A stretch of DNA of 64,000 nt from Arthrobacter sp. MA-N2 (GTDB lineage: Bacteria > Actinomycetota > Actinomycetes > Actinomycetales > Micrococcaceae): contig NZ_KI912155.1 in assembly GCF_000517125.1 (NCBI RefSeq), positions 1,778,696 through 1,842,695 of the forward strand, written 5' to 3'. The notes below the pieces were generated by a model. That model did not search any database. It was not told the DNA's origin and saw only the letters and a program-made list of their open reading frames with translations. Positions 43,268 to 52,625 of the stretch are shown here, in pieces. Each line of letters begins with the position of its first letter. The stretch's first letter is position 1. The position numbers and the translations under genes were made by a program.

Positions 43268-44479
43268 ATGCGCGATGCAGTGATCTGCGAGCCCTTGCGC
43301 ACGCCGGTAGGCCGATACGGCGGAGTGTTCAAAGACGTCCCCGCCGTGGATCTCGCCGCGGCCGTCCTTAAGGAATTGGTTCGCCGCACCGGCATCCAAG
43401 GCGGCGATGTTGACGACGTCATCTTCGGGCAGTGTTATCCAAACGGCGAGGCTCCGGCAATCGGTCGTATTGCCGCGCTCGATGCCGGCCTTCCCGTGAC
43501 TGTTCCGGGAATCCAGCTGGACCGCCGCTGTGGTTCCGGCCTCCAAGCTGTCATTGACGCGGCCATGCGGGTCCAGACCGGCGCGGCCGACCTTGTCATT
43601 TCTGGCGGGGCGGAAAGCATGAGTCAGGCCGAGCACTATGCCCTTGGGGCACGGTTCGGGCTCAAGGGCGACGCGACGCCGTTCATGGACCGCATTGCGC
43701 GTGGCCGTGTGACTGCAGGGGGCCGATTCCATCCTGTAGCAGGCGGAATGCTGGAGACGGCCGAAAATCTGCGCCAGGAATACGCAGTCAGTCGTGAAGA
43801 GCAGGACCAGCTAGCCTATGCATCGCATATGAAAGCCGTCGCGGCACACGAAGAGGGCCGCTTTGCGGACGAAATTGTCCCGGTGACGGTGCCCGGCCGC
43901 AGAAGCGACACCGTCGTCGACCGCGACGAGCACCCGCGGCCCGAAATCTCGCTGGGAGCCCTGGCCGCGCTCAAACCGGTACGCCGCTCGGTGGATGTCG
44001 ACTCAACGGTCACGGCGGGCAATGCCAGCGGACAGAACGACGGTGCTGCCGCCTGCATCGTCACGACACCCGAACGCGCCGCCGAGCTTGGGCTTCGTCC
44101 CCTCGCACGGCTGGTCAGCTGGGCTGTTGCCGGTGTGGAACCCTCCCGCATGGGAATCGGTCCTGTGCCGGCGACTGAGACGGCGCTGGTCAGGGCTGGC
44201 CTCGAACTGAAGCACATGGACCTCATTGAACTGAACGAGGCCTTTGCTGCGCAGGCTTTGGCCGTCACGAAGGCCTGGGGTTTCGTTGACTCCGATTTCG
44301 GGCGTTTCAATGTCAACGGCTCCGGAATTTCGCTGGGCCATCCTGTCGGCGCGACCGGAGTCCGGATTCTTGCCACCATGCTCCGAGAGCTGGAACGGCG
44401 GCAAGGCCGTTACGCACTGGAAACTATCTGCATTGGTGGCGGACAGGGTATCGCCGCGATCTTCGAGCGAGTCAGCTGA
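43268..44479 (+). CDS. Acetyl-CoA acyltransferase (thiolase)
   Basis: 403 aa. Nucleophile C88 (DRRCGSGLQA), NEAFAAQ, H358 in GHPVGATG and C388 in CIGGGQG form the complete thiolase site. Degradative thiolase closing the beta-oxidation round and releasing acetyl-CoA, or propionyl-CoA if the substrate is 2-methyl branched. 49 bp after the FabG-like gene, same operon. The 187 bp after its stop hold no gene I can support. Confidence 0.92.
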   Translation: MRDAVICEPLRTPVGRYGGVFKDVPAVDLAAAVLKELVRRTGIQGGDVDDVIFGQCYPNGEAPAIGRIAALDAGLPVTVPGIQLDRRCGSGLQAVIDAAMRVQTGAADLVISGGAESMSQAEHYALGARFGLKGDATPFMDRIARGRVTAGGRFHPVAGGMLETAENLRQEYAVSREEQDQLAYASHMKAVAAHEEGRFADEIVPVTVPGRRSDTVVDRDEHPRPEISLGALAALKPVRRSVDVDSTVTAGNASGQNDGAAACIVTTPERAAELGLRPLARLVSWAVAGVEPSRMGIGPVPATETALVRAGLELKHMDLIELNEAFAAQALAVTKAWGFVDSDFGRFNVNGSGISLGHPVGATGVRILATMLRELERRQGRYALETICIGGGQGIAAIFERVS

Positions 44480-44666
44480 GCACTTCAATTTCATTTATTT
44501 GTTGTATGAACGGAGGCTCTGCCGGGAGTGCCAGGCGAAAGATCGTCTCGATCGCCTGTGAAACGCGGCGGGCGAGAGACGGCTTAGTGGTCTTTCGCGG
44601 CGCTGCCACTTCCACCTCGGCTGCTTCCACCGCATACGGGGCAGTCAAATCTTCGTCTAAGGGGAA

Positions 44667-45512
44667 ATGACCATGATGAAACCGGCTTTTTTCCGCGTAG
44701 AGCGGAACGGCGACACCGAGATCCTGCTGCCGGAACCCCTGGCCGGAAGCGGGTGGGGCAATGGAAGCATGCGGGGGATGCCGATCAGCGGTGCGCTGGC
44801 GCGCGCCACTGAACGTGCGGCACATGACCTTGGGATCGGCCATATGCTCCCCTCCAGGTTCACGCTCGACCTGTTCAAGCCGGCCCGGCAGGTCCCAACA
44901 ACGACTAACGTGCGGCTAGTGCGGCGGGGGCGCCGGCTGTGCCTCATCGATGCCGTCTTTGTGCAAGACGGCCAGGCGGTGGCCCGTTCCTCGACGTTGT
45001 TCCTGGCATCGGATCAGACGCCCTCGGGCGCCGTGTGGACGGCAGGCCGGGCCCCTTTGCCGCCGCCACGGGAACTCGTCCCGGACTCCCCGGAGCTGCG
45101 CCTCTATTTCTCAGAAAGCGCGGGCTGGGGGCAAACCGCCTCCGCGGAGCCATCGGGCGAGCGCAAGCAGTCCTGGCATTTCGCCATGCCGATGGTTGAG
45201 GGCGAGCCGATGACACCCTTCCAGATGGCCGCCTCCGTTGCAGACGTGGCAAACGTTGTGTCCAACTGGGGGAGCGAAGGGCTGCAGTTCATCAACGCCG
45301 ATGTGACATTAGCCCTTGTCCGCCGGCCGATCGAGATGGAAATCGGTCTCTCTGCAATTGACCGCGTGGAAGCCGACGGGATTTCGGTAGGCACGGCCGT
45401 GATGTTCGATCGTGCCGGTGTCTTCGGCACCACGACAGTTCTTGGCCTGGCCAATACCCTCCGCAGCGTGGACCCTAGAACCCTGGAACGGATTGCCGAG
45501 CCGGCGAGCTAA
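44667..45512 (+). CDS. Double hot-dog acyl-CoA thioesterase-like protein
   Basis: 281 aa from the ATG at 44667 (44673 is also possible) after AAGGGGAAA. Pattern of the TesB-like/4HBT_3 group: GNGSMRGMPISGALARATERAAH in the first hot dog, and a second module with ADVANVVSNWG and INADVTLALVRRP. It would hydrolyse an acyl-CoA, freeing CoA when intermediates accumulate. Adjacent to another thioesterase of the same superfamily. Confidence 0.75.
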   Translation: MTMMKPAFFRVERNGDTEILLPEPLAGSGWGNGSMRGMPISGALARATERAAHDLGIGHMLPSRFTLDLFKPARQVPTTTNVRLVRRGRRLCLIDAVFVQDGQAVARSSTLFLASDQTPSGAVWTAGRAPLPPPRELVPDSPELRLYFSESAGWGQTASAEPSGERKQSWHFAMPMVEGEPMTPFQMAASVADVANVVSNWGSEGLQFINADVTLALVRRPIEMEIGLSAIDRVEADGISVGTAVMFDRAGVFGTTTVLGLANTLRSVDPRTLERIAEPAS

Positions 45513-45537
45513 GCGAGCGCTGAGGAAAGAGGAACGC

Positions 45538-46455
45538 ATGCCCGCAACTGTCAACGAAACACTGGATCTGCTCGAGGTGGAAGATCTCGGCGGCGACGCC
45601 TACCTCGGCCGGCAACCGGAATCAACGGTTCTTGCCAAGGTCTTCGGCGGCCAAGTGGCCGCCCAACTTCTTGCGTCCGCCAACAGGACGGTGGACGCCG
45701 ATCGTTGCGTCCATTCATTGCACACTAATTACTACCTGCCGGGAGACTGGTCGGCCCCCATCCACTACGCGGTGGACCGCGTGCGCGACGGCGGATCGTT
45801 CAGCGCTCGCCAGATAGCGGCAACGCAGGACGGGCAGAGGATTGCGACGGCGGCTGCGTCCTACCAGCGGATGGAGCCGGGGTTCGAGCACCGGGCCACG
45901 ATGCCGCTTGTCTCTCCGCCCCGTGAATCGCGGGAGTTATTCGACGTCGCACAGGAGAGAAGCGACGTCCCGGCGGCCCAGTGGCGGCAGGAATTCGGAG
46001 CTTTCGAGATGCGGTTTGTCGAGGAAAGGCCGTCCCGCTCCAGCGAGGAGGCACGCGGCGGCGCGCAGCGGATCTGGTTCCGCTTCAAGGGCCGGCTTCC
46101 GGACGATCCGGCTCTGGAAACGCTGGTGTTCACGTACATCAGCGATTTCAGCCTCCTCGGGGCCGCACTGACTCCGCACGGCTTCTTTCTGGGGTCCAAG
46201 GAAATTCATCGAGCCACGCTCAGCCATTCGATCTGGTACCACGGGCGCCCCCGCCCCGCCGAGTGGTTTCTCTACGATCAGGAGTCCTCGTGGGCGGGCG
46301 GCGGGCGGGGCATGGTCACGGCGCGAGTCTTCACTTCGGCGGGTGTCCTTGTGGCAACGACGGCCCAGGAAGGCCTGATTCGTCCTCACGGGGAGCACCG
46401 GACGAGGCTGCGATTGCCGGCCTTCGCCATGCCCTTCGACCCGGCCCGGGGCTAG
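45538..46455 (+). CDS. Acyl-CoA thioesterase II (TesB family)
   Basis: 305 aa from the ATG at 45538 after AAGAGGAA; the longer frame from 45412 lies in the previous gene. Landmarks are VFGGQVAAQLLASANRT, HSLHTNYYLPGD, YISDFSLLGAALTPHG and WYHGRPRPAEWFLYDQESSWAGGGRG, with Asp/Thr/Gln-type catalytic positions. Last gene of the 38397-46455 operon. Its stop codon overlaps that of the convergent small gene. Confidence 0.9.
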   Translation: MPATVNETLDLLEVEDLGGDAYLGRQPESTVLAKVFGGQVAAQLLASANRTVDADRCVHSLHTNYYLPGDWSAPIHYAVDRVRDGGSFSARQIAATQDGQRIATAAASYQRMEPGFEHRATMPLVSPPRESRELFDVAQERSDVPAAQWRQEFGAFEMRFVEERPSRSSEEARGGAQRIWFRFKGRLPDDPALETLVFTYISDFSLLGAALTPHGFFLGSKEIHRATLSHSIWYHGRPRPAEWFLYDQESSWAGGGRGMVTARVFTSAGVLVATTAQEGLIRPHGEHRTRLRLPAFAMPFDPARG

Positions 46456-46703
46456 CTCGGCGAGGCCGCGATGGTTTCCTCCGCACTGGCACTGTAGTTC
46501 CAGGCATACCGCGTGAAGACCTGGTAGCCGTCCGCCTTTGAGAGCATTTTCCGCGAATCCGTTCCGTCGGCGGCCAGCCAAAGCAACGAGTCGTCGGGCA
46601 TGACGGCCTCGACGGTTCCCGTTCTGACTAGCAGGCCACCGAGGCGTATCTCGACATATTGGCCCACGCTGCGCTGCCAATCGTCCTGTAGATGAAGGCT
46701 CAT
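46452..46703 (-). CDS. Small uncharacterised protein
   Basis: 83 aa with a good AAAGGAG site. One compact beta-rich region (YVEIRLGGLLVRTGTVEAVMPDD) that looks like a small SH3/KOW-like barrel, then an acidic Ala-rich tail. No family recognised with certainty. The stop (TAG, complement of 46452-46454) shares bases with the thioesterase stop 46453-46455 in the palindrome CTAG. Confidence 0.6.
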   Translation of the reverse strand: MSLHLQDDWQRSVGQYVEIRLGGLLVRTGTVEAVMPDDSLLWLAADGTDSRKMLSKADGYQVFTRYAWNYSASAEETIAASPS

Positions 46704-46737
46704 GGGGCGTCTCCTTTTCCGAACATTTACCCTGAGT

Positions 46738-46766
46738 TTTAGTATATAAAATACAATCTTTTATAG
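46738..46766. promoter_or_regulatory. AT-rich operator-like element, site G
   Basis: Contains GTATATAAAATAC (46742-46754) between the divergent small gene and the SnoaL-like gene. Confidence 0.45.
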
Positions 46767-46825
46767 CTAGAATTACGAAGAACGATTAATCACGTGGCGT
46801 CTTGGCGCCCGTTTCAAGGAGGATC

Positions 46826-47368
46826 ATGGAACACATCACAGAGCGCGAGGCCCTCGGGGAATTGCTGGACCGCCAAGCGATTTCGGATTGTTTGCTGCGG
46901 TATGCCCGCGGTGTCGACCGTGTTGACGAGGAACTCATTCGCTCCGCGTACTGGGAAGACGCCCACGACGCTCACGGCGCCGTCAACGGAACACCGGAGG
47001 AATTACTCGCGTGGTTCATTCCGAATCAGCCGGAACGCGAGGTCGCCCAGCATTTCCTGATGAACCAGTTCGTAGAGCTCCGCGGAAACGAAGCCGATGC
47101 AGAGACCTACTTCATCTCGGTGGCCAAGAAATACGGCAGCGAGGAGATTGAGACTGTTGGCGGCCGCTACGTGGACCTGTTTGCAAGACGGCAGGGGGAG
47201 TGGCGGATCCAGACCCGTTTGGTGCTCCTTGAGTGGCAATGCCTGGGCGACGCATCGGGGATGGGTCAGCGATTGTCCCGCTCCCACCGTGGTTCGCGAG
47301 ACCTCAACGATCCCTGCTACTCGAGGCCGGCCTCGCCGCGGTTCGAAGTCCGGACTACCCCGGTCTGA
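46826..47368 (+). CDS. SnoaL/NTF2-like fold protein (LinA-type small hydratase, isomerase or lyase)
   Basis: 180 aa from the ATG at 46826 after AAGGAGG. LLDRQAISDCLLRYARGVDRVD followed by YWEDAHDAHG is the N-terminal pattern of the SnoaL_4 group that includes LinA and related isomerases; a His in AQHFLMNQ may be the catalytic base. The fold supports isomerisation, dehydration or ring opening of a polycyclic or cyclic compound. Reaction not determinable. Separate unit ended by the terminator at 47379. Confidence 0.75.
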   Translation: MEHITEREALGELLDRQAISDCLLRYARGVDRVDEELIRSAYWEDAHDAHGAVNGTPEELLAWFIPNQPEREVAQHFLMNQFVELRGNEADAETYFISVAKKYGSEEIETVGGRYVDLFARRQGEWRIQTRLVLLEWQCLGDASGMGQRLSRSHRGSRDLNDPCYSRPASPRFEVRTTPV

Positions 47369-47378
47369 GTGCCGACAG

Positions 47379-47418
47379 GCCGAGGGGGGCTGGCATCGCC
47401 CGCCCCCCTCGGCTCTTT
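47379..47418. terminator. Terminator between convergent SnoaL-like gene and panD
   Basis: 12-bp arms GCCGAGGGGGGC (47379-47390) and GCCCCCCTCGGC (47402-47413), then TCTTT. Serves both strands. Confidence 0.9.
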
Positions 47419-47429
47419 AATGCTTACGG

Positions 47430-47846
47430 CTATTTGCTCATGGTGGCCAAAGGCGGGGTGGACGTTCCCGTCACCGGGACGGCTGGGTCCGAGCCGATGG
47501 CCACGATCCTGTTGGCGGCGTCGACGTGCACCACTGACGGCCGGAACCTCCGGGCCTTCTTTTCGCTCATCGAAGTGTAAGTAATGACGATGACCGTATC
47601 TCCTTCATGGACCAGGTGTGCCGCCGCACCGTTGATTCCGATGGCTCCAGAACCCGCTTCCCCGGCAATGACGTATGTTTCGAGGCGTGCACCGTTGGTC
47701 ACATCGACAATGGCTACCAGCTCGCCGGGAAGGATGTCGGCTGCCTTGAGCAGTTCTGAATCGATAGTGACGGAACCGACGTAGTGGAGGTCTGCATGGG
47801 TCACCGTCGCGCGGTGGATCTTGGACTTGAACATGGTGCGTTTCAC
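47430..47846 (-). CDS. panD: Aspartate 1-decarboxylase proenzyme
   Basis: 138 aa. Processing site G24-S25 in HYVGSVTID yields the pyruvoyl group; R54 and Y58 are conserved. Makes beta-alanine for pantothenate and CoA. It is the last gene of the etfB-etfA-cytochrome b operon, 22 bp behind the cytochrome gene. This is an odd place for a biosynthetic gene; raising CoA supply during CoA-heavy catabolism would explain it (inference). Confidence 0.93.
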   Translation of the reverse strand: MKRTMFKSKIHRATVTHADLHYVGSVTIDSELLKAADILPGELVAIVDVTNGARLETYVIAGEAGSGAIGINGAAAHLVHEGDTVIVITYTSMSEKKARRFRPSVVHVDAANRIVAIGSDPAVPVTGTSTPPLATMSK

Positions 47847-47868
47847 GGGGGTTCCGTTCGTCCGGGCC

Positions 47869-49107
47869 TTAGCGCCCGACTTTTCCAGTGAGTTGGGCGA
47901 TCGGTGCGAGCACTACGGGCCGTGCGGCGAAGACTGCGCCCACCATCACGAGGAGCGAGGCGAAGAAGATCCAGAATCCTGCCCAACTGGCCGAATCCTG
48001 GGTTGCGTACATGTGGTTGAGGTTGCGTAGTGCACCGGTGGCGAAAACCAGTGTCACGTGCATGACGACGAACAAAACGAAGTAGAGCATGACCGGGAAG
48101 TGGATGGCACGGGCCAGCTCGATCGGATAGGCCTTGTTGAGCCGGGTTGCCCGAACAGGCCACGCACCCGACATACGGACGCCGGTGATTGCCGCGAGGG
48201 GGGCGGCGACGAAGATGGTGAGGAAGTACGTGAGGAGTTGGAGGCTGTTGTAGTTCACCCAACCGTCCTCGGTTGGCCAGTCCAGGGAGAGATATTGCAG
48301 GGCCGCCGACACGGCGTTGGGAAAGACGTCCCAGGACGTGGGGATAACCCGCATCCACTGGCCGGTGGCGAACAGCACCACAATGAACACCAGACCGTTG
48401 AGAAGCCACAGGGCGTCCAGGCTGAGGTGGGCCCAGAGGGTAAGGCTGATCTTCTTCGGTGGATTCTTGGTCTTGATGAATCCCTCGTTGTTCCGCGTCC
48501 ACATGGCCGGCGGCCGTTGTTGTGTGCGGACCTGCCACCCGGTCCGGATGATCAGAACGATGAAGAACGCGTTCAGGAAGTGTTGCCAGCCAAGCCAGGC
48601 CGGAAGACCGATCGGCGCTCCGGCCGGAAGATGCGTTGCACCCGGATAGGTTTTGACGAAGTCCCGCATGAAGTCCACGGACACGAACCAGCGGGCGCCC
48701 AGAACCACTGCGGCCGCGGCCAAAAGCAAGCCGAGGACCCCAAGGACGATCGTCCGCGGCAGCTTCTTGGAAGGTGAAGGTTCATCGCGGGCCAGGGCCG
48801 CCGTCGTGGTTCGAACCGGGACAGCAGGAGCGGCAGGCTCCGCTGCTACCGGCGACGCCGCTGCTACCTCGGGCTTTTCCGCCTGCGCGGCATTGCCGGT
48901 CCGGGGAAGACCCGCGCGACGCCCGGTGGAGGGTGCCGGCGTCGAACTCCCCGCAGGTGCCGCGGGCGTAGCCGCCGGGTCCCCGCCGGCGGAACCAGCC
49001 GCCGGGTTGACCACTGTTGCGGTTGTCTCCGGCGGCATCCCGTCCAGGCGCCGGGGCAGCCCGCGCCGGACCGTCGTCGGCCGGCCTATGCTCCCGTCCT
49101 CGCTCAC
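47869..49107 (-). CDS. Membrane cytochrome b-type protein with disordered Pro/Ala N-terminus
   Basis: 412 aa from a GTG at 49107, six bases after the etfA stop. Residues 1-115 are low-complexity Pro/Ala/Thr. Then about five membrane helices, with H176 (WQHFLNA), H227 (WAHLSLD), H336 (AIHFPVM) and H350 (VVMHVTLVF): four intramembrane His that could bind two haems as in cytochrome b561 or hydrogenase/formate dehydrogenase cytochrome b. Placed directly after EtfBA, it may carry electrons from the flavoprotein to the quinone pool. The ETF partnership is inferred from the operon only. Confidence 0.75.
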   Translation of the reverse strand: MSEDGSIGRPTTVRRGLPRRLDGMPPETTATVVNPAAGSAGGDPAATPAAPAGSSTPAPSTGRRAGLPRTGNAAQAEKPEVAAASPVAAEPAAPAVPVRTTTAALARDEPSPSKKLPRTIVLGVLGLLLAAAAVVLGARWFVSVDFMRDFVKTYPGATHLPAGAPIGLPAWLGWQHFLNAFFIVLIIRTGWQVRTQQRPPAMWTRNNEGFIKTKNPPKKISLTLWAHLSLDALWLLNGLVFIVVLFATGQWMRVIPTSWDVFPNAVSAALQYLSLDWPTEDGWVNYNSLQLLTYFLTIFVAAPLAAITGVRMSGAWPVRATRLNKAYPIELARAIHFPVMLYFVLFVVMHVTLVFATGALRNLNHMYATQDSASWAGFWIFFASLLVMVGAVFAARPVVLAPIAQLTGKVGR

Positions 49108-49112
49108 GTCCG

Positions 49113-50096
49113 CTATGCCTTCCGTGCCTCAAGGGCCGAAATCAACTGCGGCACCACGGTGAATACATCCCCCACGATTCCGAAGTCGGAGATGTCGAAG
49201 ATCGGCGCGTCCGCGTCCTTATTGACCGCCACGATCGTCTTGGCGGTTTGCATGCCCGCCCGGTGCTGGATGGCGCCGGAAATGCCCAGCGCCACATACA
49301 ACTGAGGGGAAACGGATACACCGGTCTGGCCCACTTGATGGGTCTGCGGGATGAAGCCTGAGTCCACGGCCGCGCGGGAAGCACCGACAGCAGCGCCGAG
49401 GACATCGGCAAGTTCGCCGACCAAGGAAAACTTCTCGCCCGTGCCCAGGCCGCGCCCGCCGGAGACCACCTTTGCCGCGCCGCGAAGTTCAGGCCGGCTC
49501 GAGTTCGAGGTGCTGGGCTCGAAGCCGATCACCGCTGCGGCGCGGGCACCGGAAGGAACGACGTCGATCGTGGACACCACTGCCTCGCGGGCCTCGGCGC
49601 GGGCATCGACCGATCCCTGCCGGACGGTGATGACCGGGGTACCGAGCGTCACCGCGGAATCGATATTGTAGGCGCCGCCATAAACAGAGTGCTTGGCGAG
49701 GATGCCTTCCTCGTCGCGCTCGATGCCGACCGCGTCCACGTTCAATCCCGAGCGCGTCCGGGCCGCGAAACGGCCCGCGAGGTCGCGGCCATCGACCGAA
49801 TTCGAGATCAGGACCGCATCGGGCTTTACCGTTTCCACGGCGGCGCTCAGGGCGTCAAGGACCGGGCGCGTGAGTACCTCTGCTGCCCCTGCAATTTCCG
49901 CGACGAGCACGTGTGCGGCTCCCCAGCTGCCCAAGGAATCCGCGGCGGAGGCGCCTTTGCCCGGGCCGGTCACGACAAGCGCGACAGGGTTACCCACCGC
50001 AGCCGCGGCACCCAACAAGCCTGCAGCGCTCGAGCTGACGTTCCCTTCGGGATCAACGTCAGCCACCACCAGAATCGAATTATTTGCGAACTCCAT
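49113..50096 (-). CDS. etfA: Electron transfer flavoprotein alpha subunit
   Basis: 327 aa after AAGGAGGAG. C-terminal FAD domain: [38 protein letters not shown] and NKDADAPIF. With EtfB accepts electrons from the acyl-CoA dehydrogenases at 20463 and 41283. 11 bp behind etfB. Confidence 0.96.
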   Translation of the reverse strand: MEFANNSILVVADVDPEGNVSSSAAGLLGAAAAVGNPVALVVTGPGKGASAADSLGSWGAAHVLVAEIAGAAEVLTRPVLDALSAAVETVKPDAVLISNSVDGRDLAGRFAARTRSGLNVDAVGIERDEEGILAKHSVYGGAYNIDSAVTLGTPVITVRQGSVDARAEAREAVVSTIDVVPSGARAAAVIGFEPSTSNSSRPELRGAAKVVSGGRGLGTGEKFSLVGELADVLGAAVGASRAAVDSGFIPQTHQVGQTGVSVSPQLYVALGISGAIQHRAGMQTAKTIVAVNKDADAPIFDISDFGIVGDVFTVVPQLISALEARKA

Positions 50097-50107
50097 GATG
50101 CTCCTCC

Positions 50108-50884
50108 TTAAGCCAATCGGTTCGTGACAAGAAAATTGACCAATTGGGCGGCCGCGTCGCCCTCGTCCACAATCTTCACTCCAGCCGCGCGCGCCGGGCG
50201 CTCGGCGACGGCGATCACAATCGATCGCCCCGCACTCTCATCCCCGGCGTCAACTCCCAGTTCGGCGAGCGAGAGTACTTCCAGCGGCTTCTTCTTTGCA
50301 GCCATGAGGCCCTTGAAGCTCGGGAACCTGCCCGCGGGCAGTGCCTCCGTGATGGAAACGACAGCTGGGAGTTCGGTCCGAACCGAAACCACGCCGGACT
50401 CGGTCACGCGCCGTCCGCTCACGGAAGTCTCCTCGATGGACACCGAATTGAGTCCAGTCAGCTGAGGCACGCACAACAGTTCCGCGATCATCGCAGGAAG
50501 GACGCCGCCGGACCCGTCCGTGGAAATGTTGCCCGCGATCACCAAGTCGAACTGCCGCCGGCGCAAGGCTGCGGCGAGTGCCTCCGCGGTGAGGCTCAGG
50601 TCTGCGCCGAGCAGGCCGTCGTCGAGCACGTGGACGGCGTCGGTGGCTCCCATGGCCATGCCCTTGCGCAAGGTCGAAACCACGCTCTCCGGCCCCATGG
50701 ACAGAACGGTTACGTTCGAGTCCGGATGCCCATCGGCATACGTGAGTGCCAGCTCAAGTGCGCGCTCGCCGACTTCATCAAGCACCGCGTCCGTTGCGCC
50801 TCGGTTAGCCAAGCCCGTTTCCAGGTTCAGCTTCCGCTCGCCATATGTGTCCGGAACTTCTTTCAGCAAGACAGCGATTCTCAT
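50108..50884 (-). CDS. etfB: Electron transfer flavoprotein beta subunit
   Basis: 258 aa from the ATG at 50884 (MRIAVLLKEVPD) after AGGAG; the longer frame to 50983 is not family-like. AMP-binding region IAGNISTDGSGG and the recognition loop around LPAVVSITEA are present. First gene of the operon with etfA, cytochrome b and panD; AT-rich elements lie upstream at 50960. Confidence 0.95.
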   Translation of the reverse strand: MRIAVLLKEVPDTYGERKLNLETGLANRGATDAVLDEVGERALELALTYADGHPDSNVTVLSMGPESVVSTLRKGMAMGATDAVHVLDDGLLGADLSLTAEALAAALRRRQFDLVIAGNISTDGSGGVLPAMIAELLCVPQLTGLNSVSIEETSVSGRRVTESGVVSVRTELPAVVSITEALPAGRFPSFKGLMAAKKKPLEVLSLAELGVDAGDESAGRSIVIAVAERPARAAGVKIVDEGDAAAQLVNFLVTNRLA

Positions 50885-50959
50885 CCGTCTCACACTCCTA
50901 TCGCACGTTCGTTGCATTTCGGGGTTCAGGGGTCGGGCCATACAGGCTATTTCTTCAAA

Positions 50960-51070
50960 CCATCTAAAATATATTATGCACACTTAGATGGTGATGTCCA
51001 GCTTTGCTCGGGTCGAGGGGGAAGCGGGGGGCGCATTGGCCAAGCTGTCCAACTTAATATATTTTGAATC
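50960..51070. promoter_or_regulatory. AT-rich divergent operator-like elements, site H
   Basis: CCATCTAA (50960-50967) and TTAGATGG (50984-50991), 8-bp perfect arms, enclose AATATATTATGCACAC. A second element AACTTAATATATTTTGAATC lies at 51051-51070. The 300-bp gap between etfB and the MFS gene holds no other feature. Confidence 0.5.
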
Positions 51071-51184
51071 GAGTATGAGTTGTATCACTCTTGAGGGAGG
51101 ATCTCTCCGGCCCTTGCCTGGTAGCCGGCAGAGCGGCCTCCCTGAGACAGACAATGCCGTCCGTCCGATTGGAACGAAAAAACT

Positions 51185-52558
51185 ATGAATTTGCCCGCAA
51201 AGCTCCACGGCTCGTCCATGAGTCCATATCACTATCTGCTGGTGGGGATGTGTTTTCTGATCCACCTGGTGGATGGGTTCGACTTATTTCTCATGGGGTT
51301 CGCGCTGCCGTACCTCTCCGACCTTGCCACGAGTGCCGAGAAGGGGTTCGTGACAAGCGCGGCCATGGTCGGAATGGGAATCGGAGCGATCTTCCTTGGG
51401 GCGGCAGCGGACCGCTATGGGCGCCGCAAAATCATGATCGTCGCGCTGCTCGTCAATACCGCAGGCACCCTGATATCGGCCGTGGCCCCCGACTATGTCT
51501 CGTTGATGCTTTCGCGCCTTCTCACCGGCGTCGGTATCGGCGCCATTGCGGTACTGGCGGTCATTATCGTTCAGGAGTTCTCGCCGGCGAAGCGCAAGAA
51601 CCTGAACGTTGCCATAGCCGGTACGGGCTACAGCATCGGTGGGATCATCGTAGGTCTCGTCGCGGCCCCGCTGATTCAGAACTTCGGGTCCTGGCGGAGC
51701 TTCTTTTTCACGGGCGCTGGTATCAGCGCCCTCGCATTGGTGCTCGCGATCGTCGTCATTCCGGAGTCCTTGGACTTCCTTCTGGGCAAACGCCCGGCGG
51801 GTTTCGAGCAGCAGGCACGGCGCACCCTGGGGAAGCTTCGGATTGACCAAAGCGACATCAGTTACGACACTTCGCGAGTCCCCTCGGAAGTTCCCCCGGC
51901 CACGCCGGGGCGCCATTGGGGCTCACTTGGGCAACTACTGACCCGGGACCTTCGGGAGCGCACCTTGTTGGTCTGGGTCATGTATGGCGGTCTCATCTCG
52001 ACCATCTACTTCGTCACCGGTTGGACCCCGCAGCTGATCACCACGACGAGCGGGAGTGCGGCTCTTGGCGGCCTTGTGGGCACCTTCCTCGGGGTGGGAG
52101 GACTGCTCGGAGCGATCCTCTTCGGGCTGATCGGCCTGAAGGTGGATGCCCTGAAAATCGTTTGGGTCGCTATTGCCTTGTCCTGCATTGGCATGCTCGC
52201 GTTCGCGTCCTTGATAAGTATCCCCGCGGGGGCCTTTGCGGTGGCGGTGATGGTGGGCACCACATTGTTGACGGCGTCCACGGCCGCAGCGGGCGCCGCC
52301 CCGCCAATCTATCCGGCTCTCGTCCGATCCGGTGGATTCGGCGCAATGATGGGCGTTGGCCGGGTAGGGGCTATCCTGACGCCGATCCTGGCAGGCATTG
52401 GGCTGCAGTATGTCGCCCCATCCACCCTCTACTTTGCCGCGGCGGCGCCTTTGGCCCTGGCTGCTGTCGCGGCGCTCCGGCTCCGGGTGATAACAAGCAG
52501 GCAGTTGCTGCCTCAGCAGGACCCAATCAGGGAAGTGCAACTGACGGCCGGGAACTGA
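51185..52558 (+). CDS. MFS transporter of the aromatic/organic acid:proton symporter type
   Basis: 457 aa, twelve helices. DGFDLFLMGFALPYL matches the DGFD motif of AAHS transporters, and GAAADRYGRRK is the loop 2-3 signature. Distinct from the AAHS protein at 12917. Ribosome site weak (GAAAAAA); an ATG at 51218 is possible. Likely imports the acid degraded by the island; forms a unit with the SDR at 52626. Confidence 0.85.
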   Translation: MNLPAKLHGSSMSPYHYLLVGMCFLIHLVDGFDLFLMGFALPYLSDLATSAEKGFVTSAAMVGMGIGAIFLGAAADRYGRRKIMIVALLVNTAGTLISAVAPDYVSLMLSRLLTGVGIGAIAVLAVIIVQEFSPAKRKNLNVAIAGTGYSIGGIIVGLVAAPLIQNFGSWRSFFFTGAGISALALVLAIVVIPESLDFLLGKRPAGFEQQARRTLGKLRIDQSDISYDTSRVPSEVPPATPGRHWGSLGQLLTRDLRERTLLVWVMYGGLISTIYFVTGWTPQLITTTSGSAALGGLVGTFLGVGGLLGAILFGLIGLKVDALKIVWVAIALSCIGMLAFASLISIPAGAFAVAVMVGTTLLTASTAAAGAAPPIYPALVRSGGFGAMMGVGRVGAILTPILAGIGLQYVAPSTLYFAAAAPLALAAVAALRLRVITSRQLLPQQDPIREVQLTAGN

Positions 52559-52625
52559 CGGAGTTGACGGATTATGGCCCAGATTTCTGGAATGGGTCTA
52601 TTGAAACTGGACGGAGATGGATCAT

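Noticed and set aside
44472..44843. 123-codon minus-strand frame between thiolase and thioesterase genes
   Set aside because: Half of it is antisense to the thioesterase; no start site or family pattern. Left as spacer.
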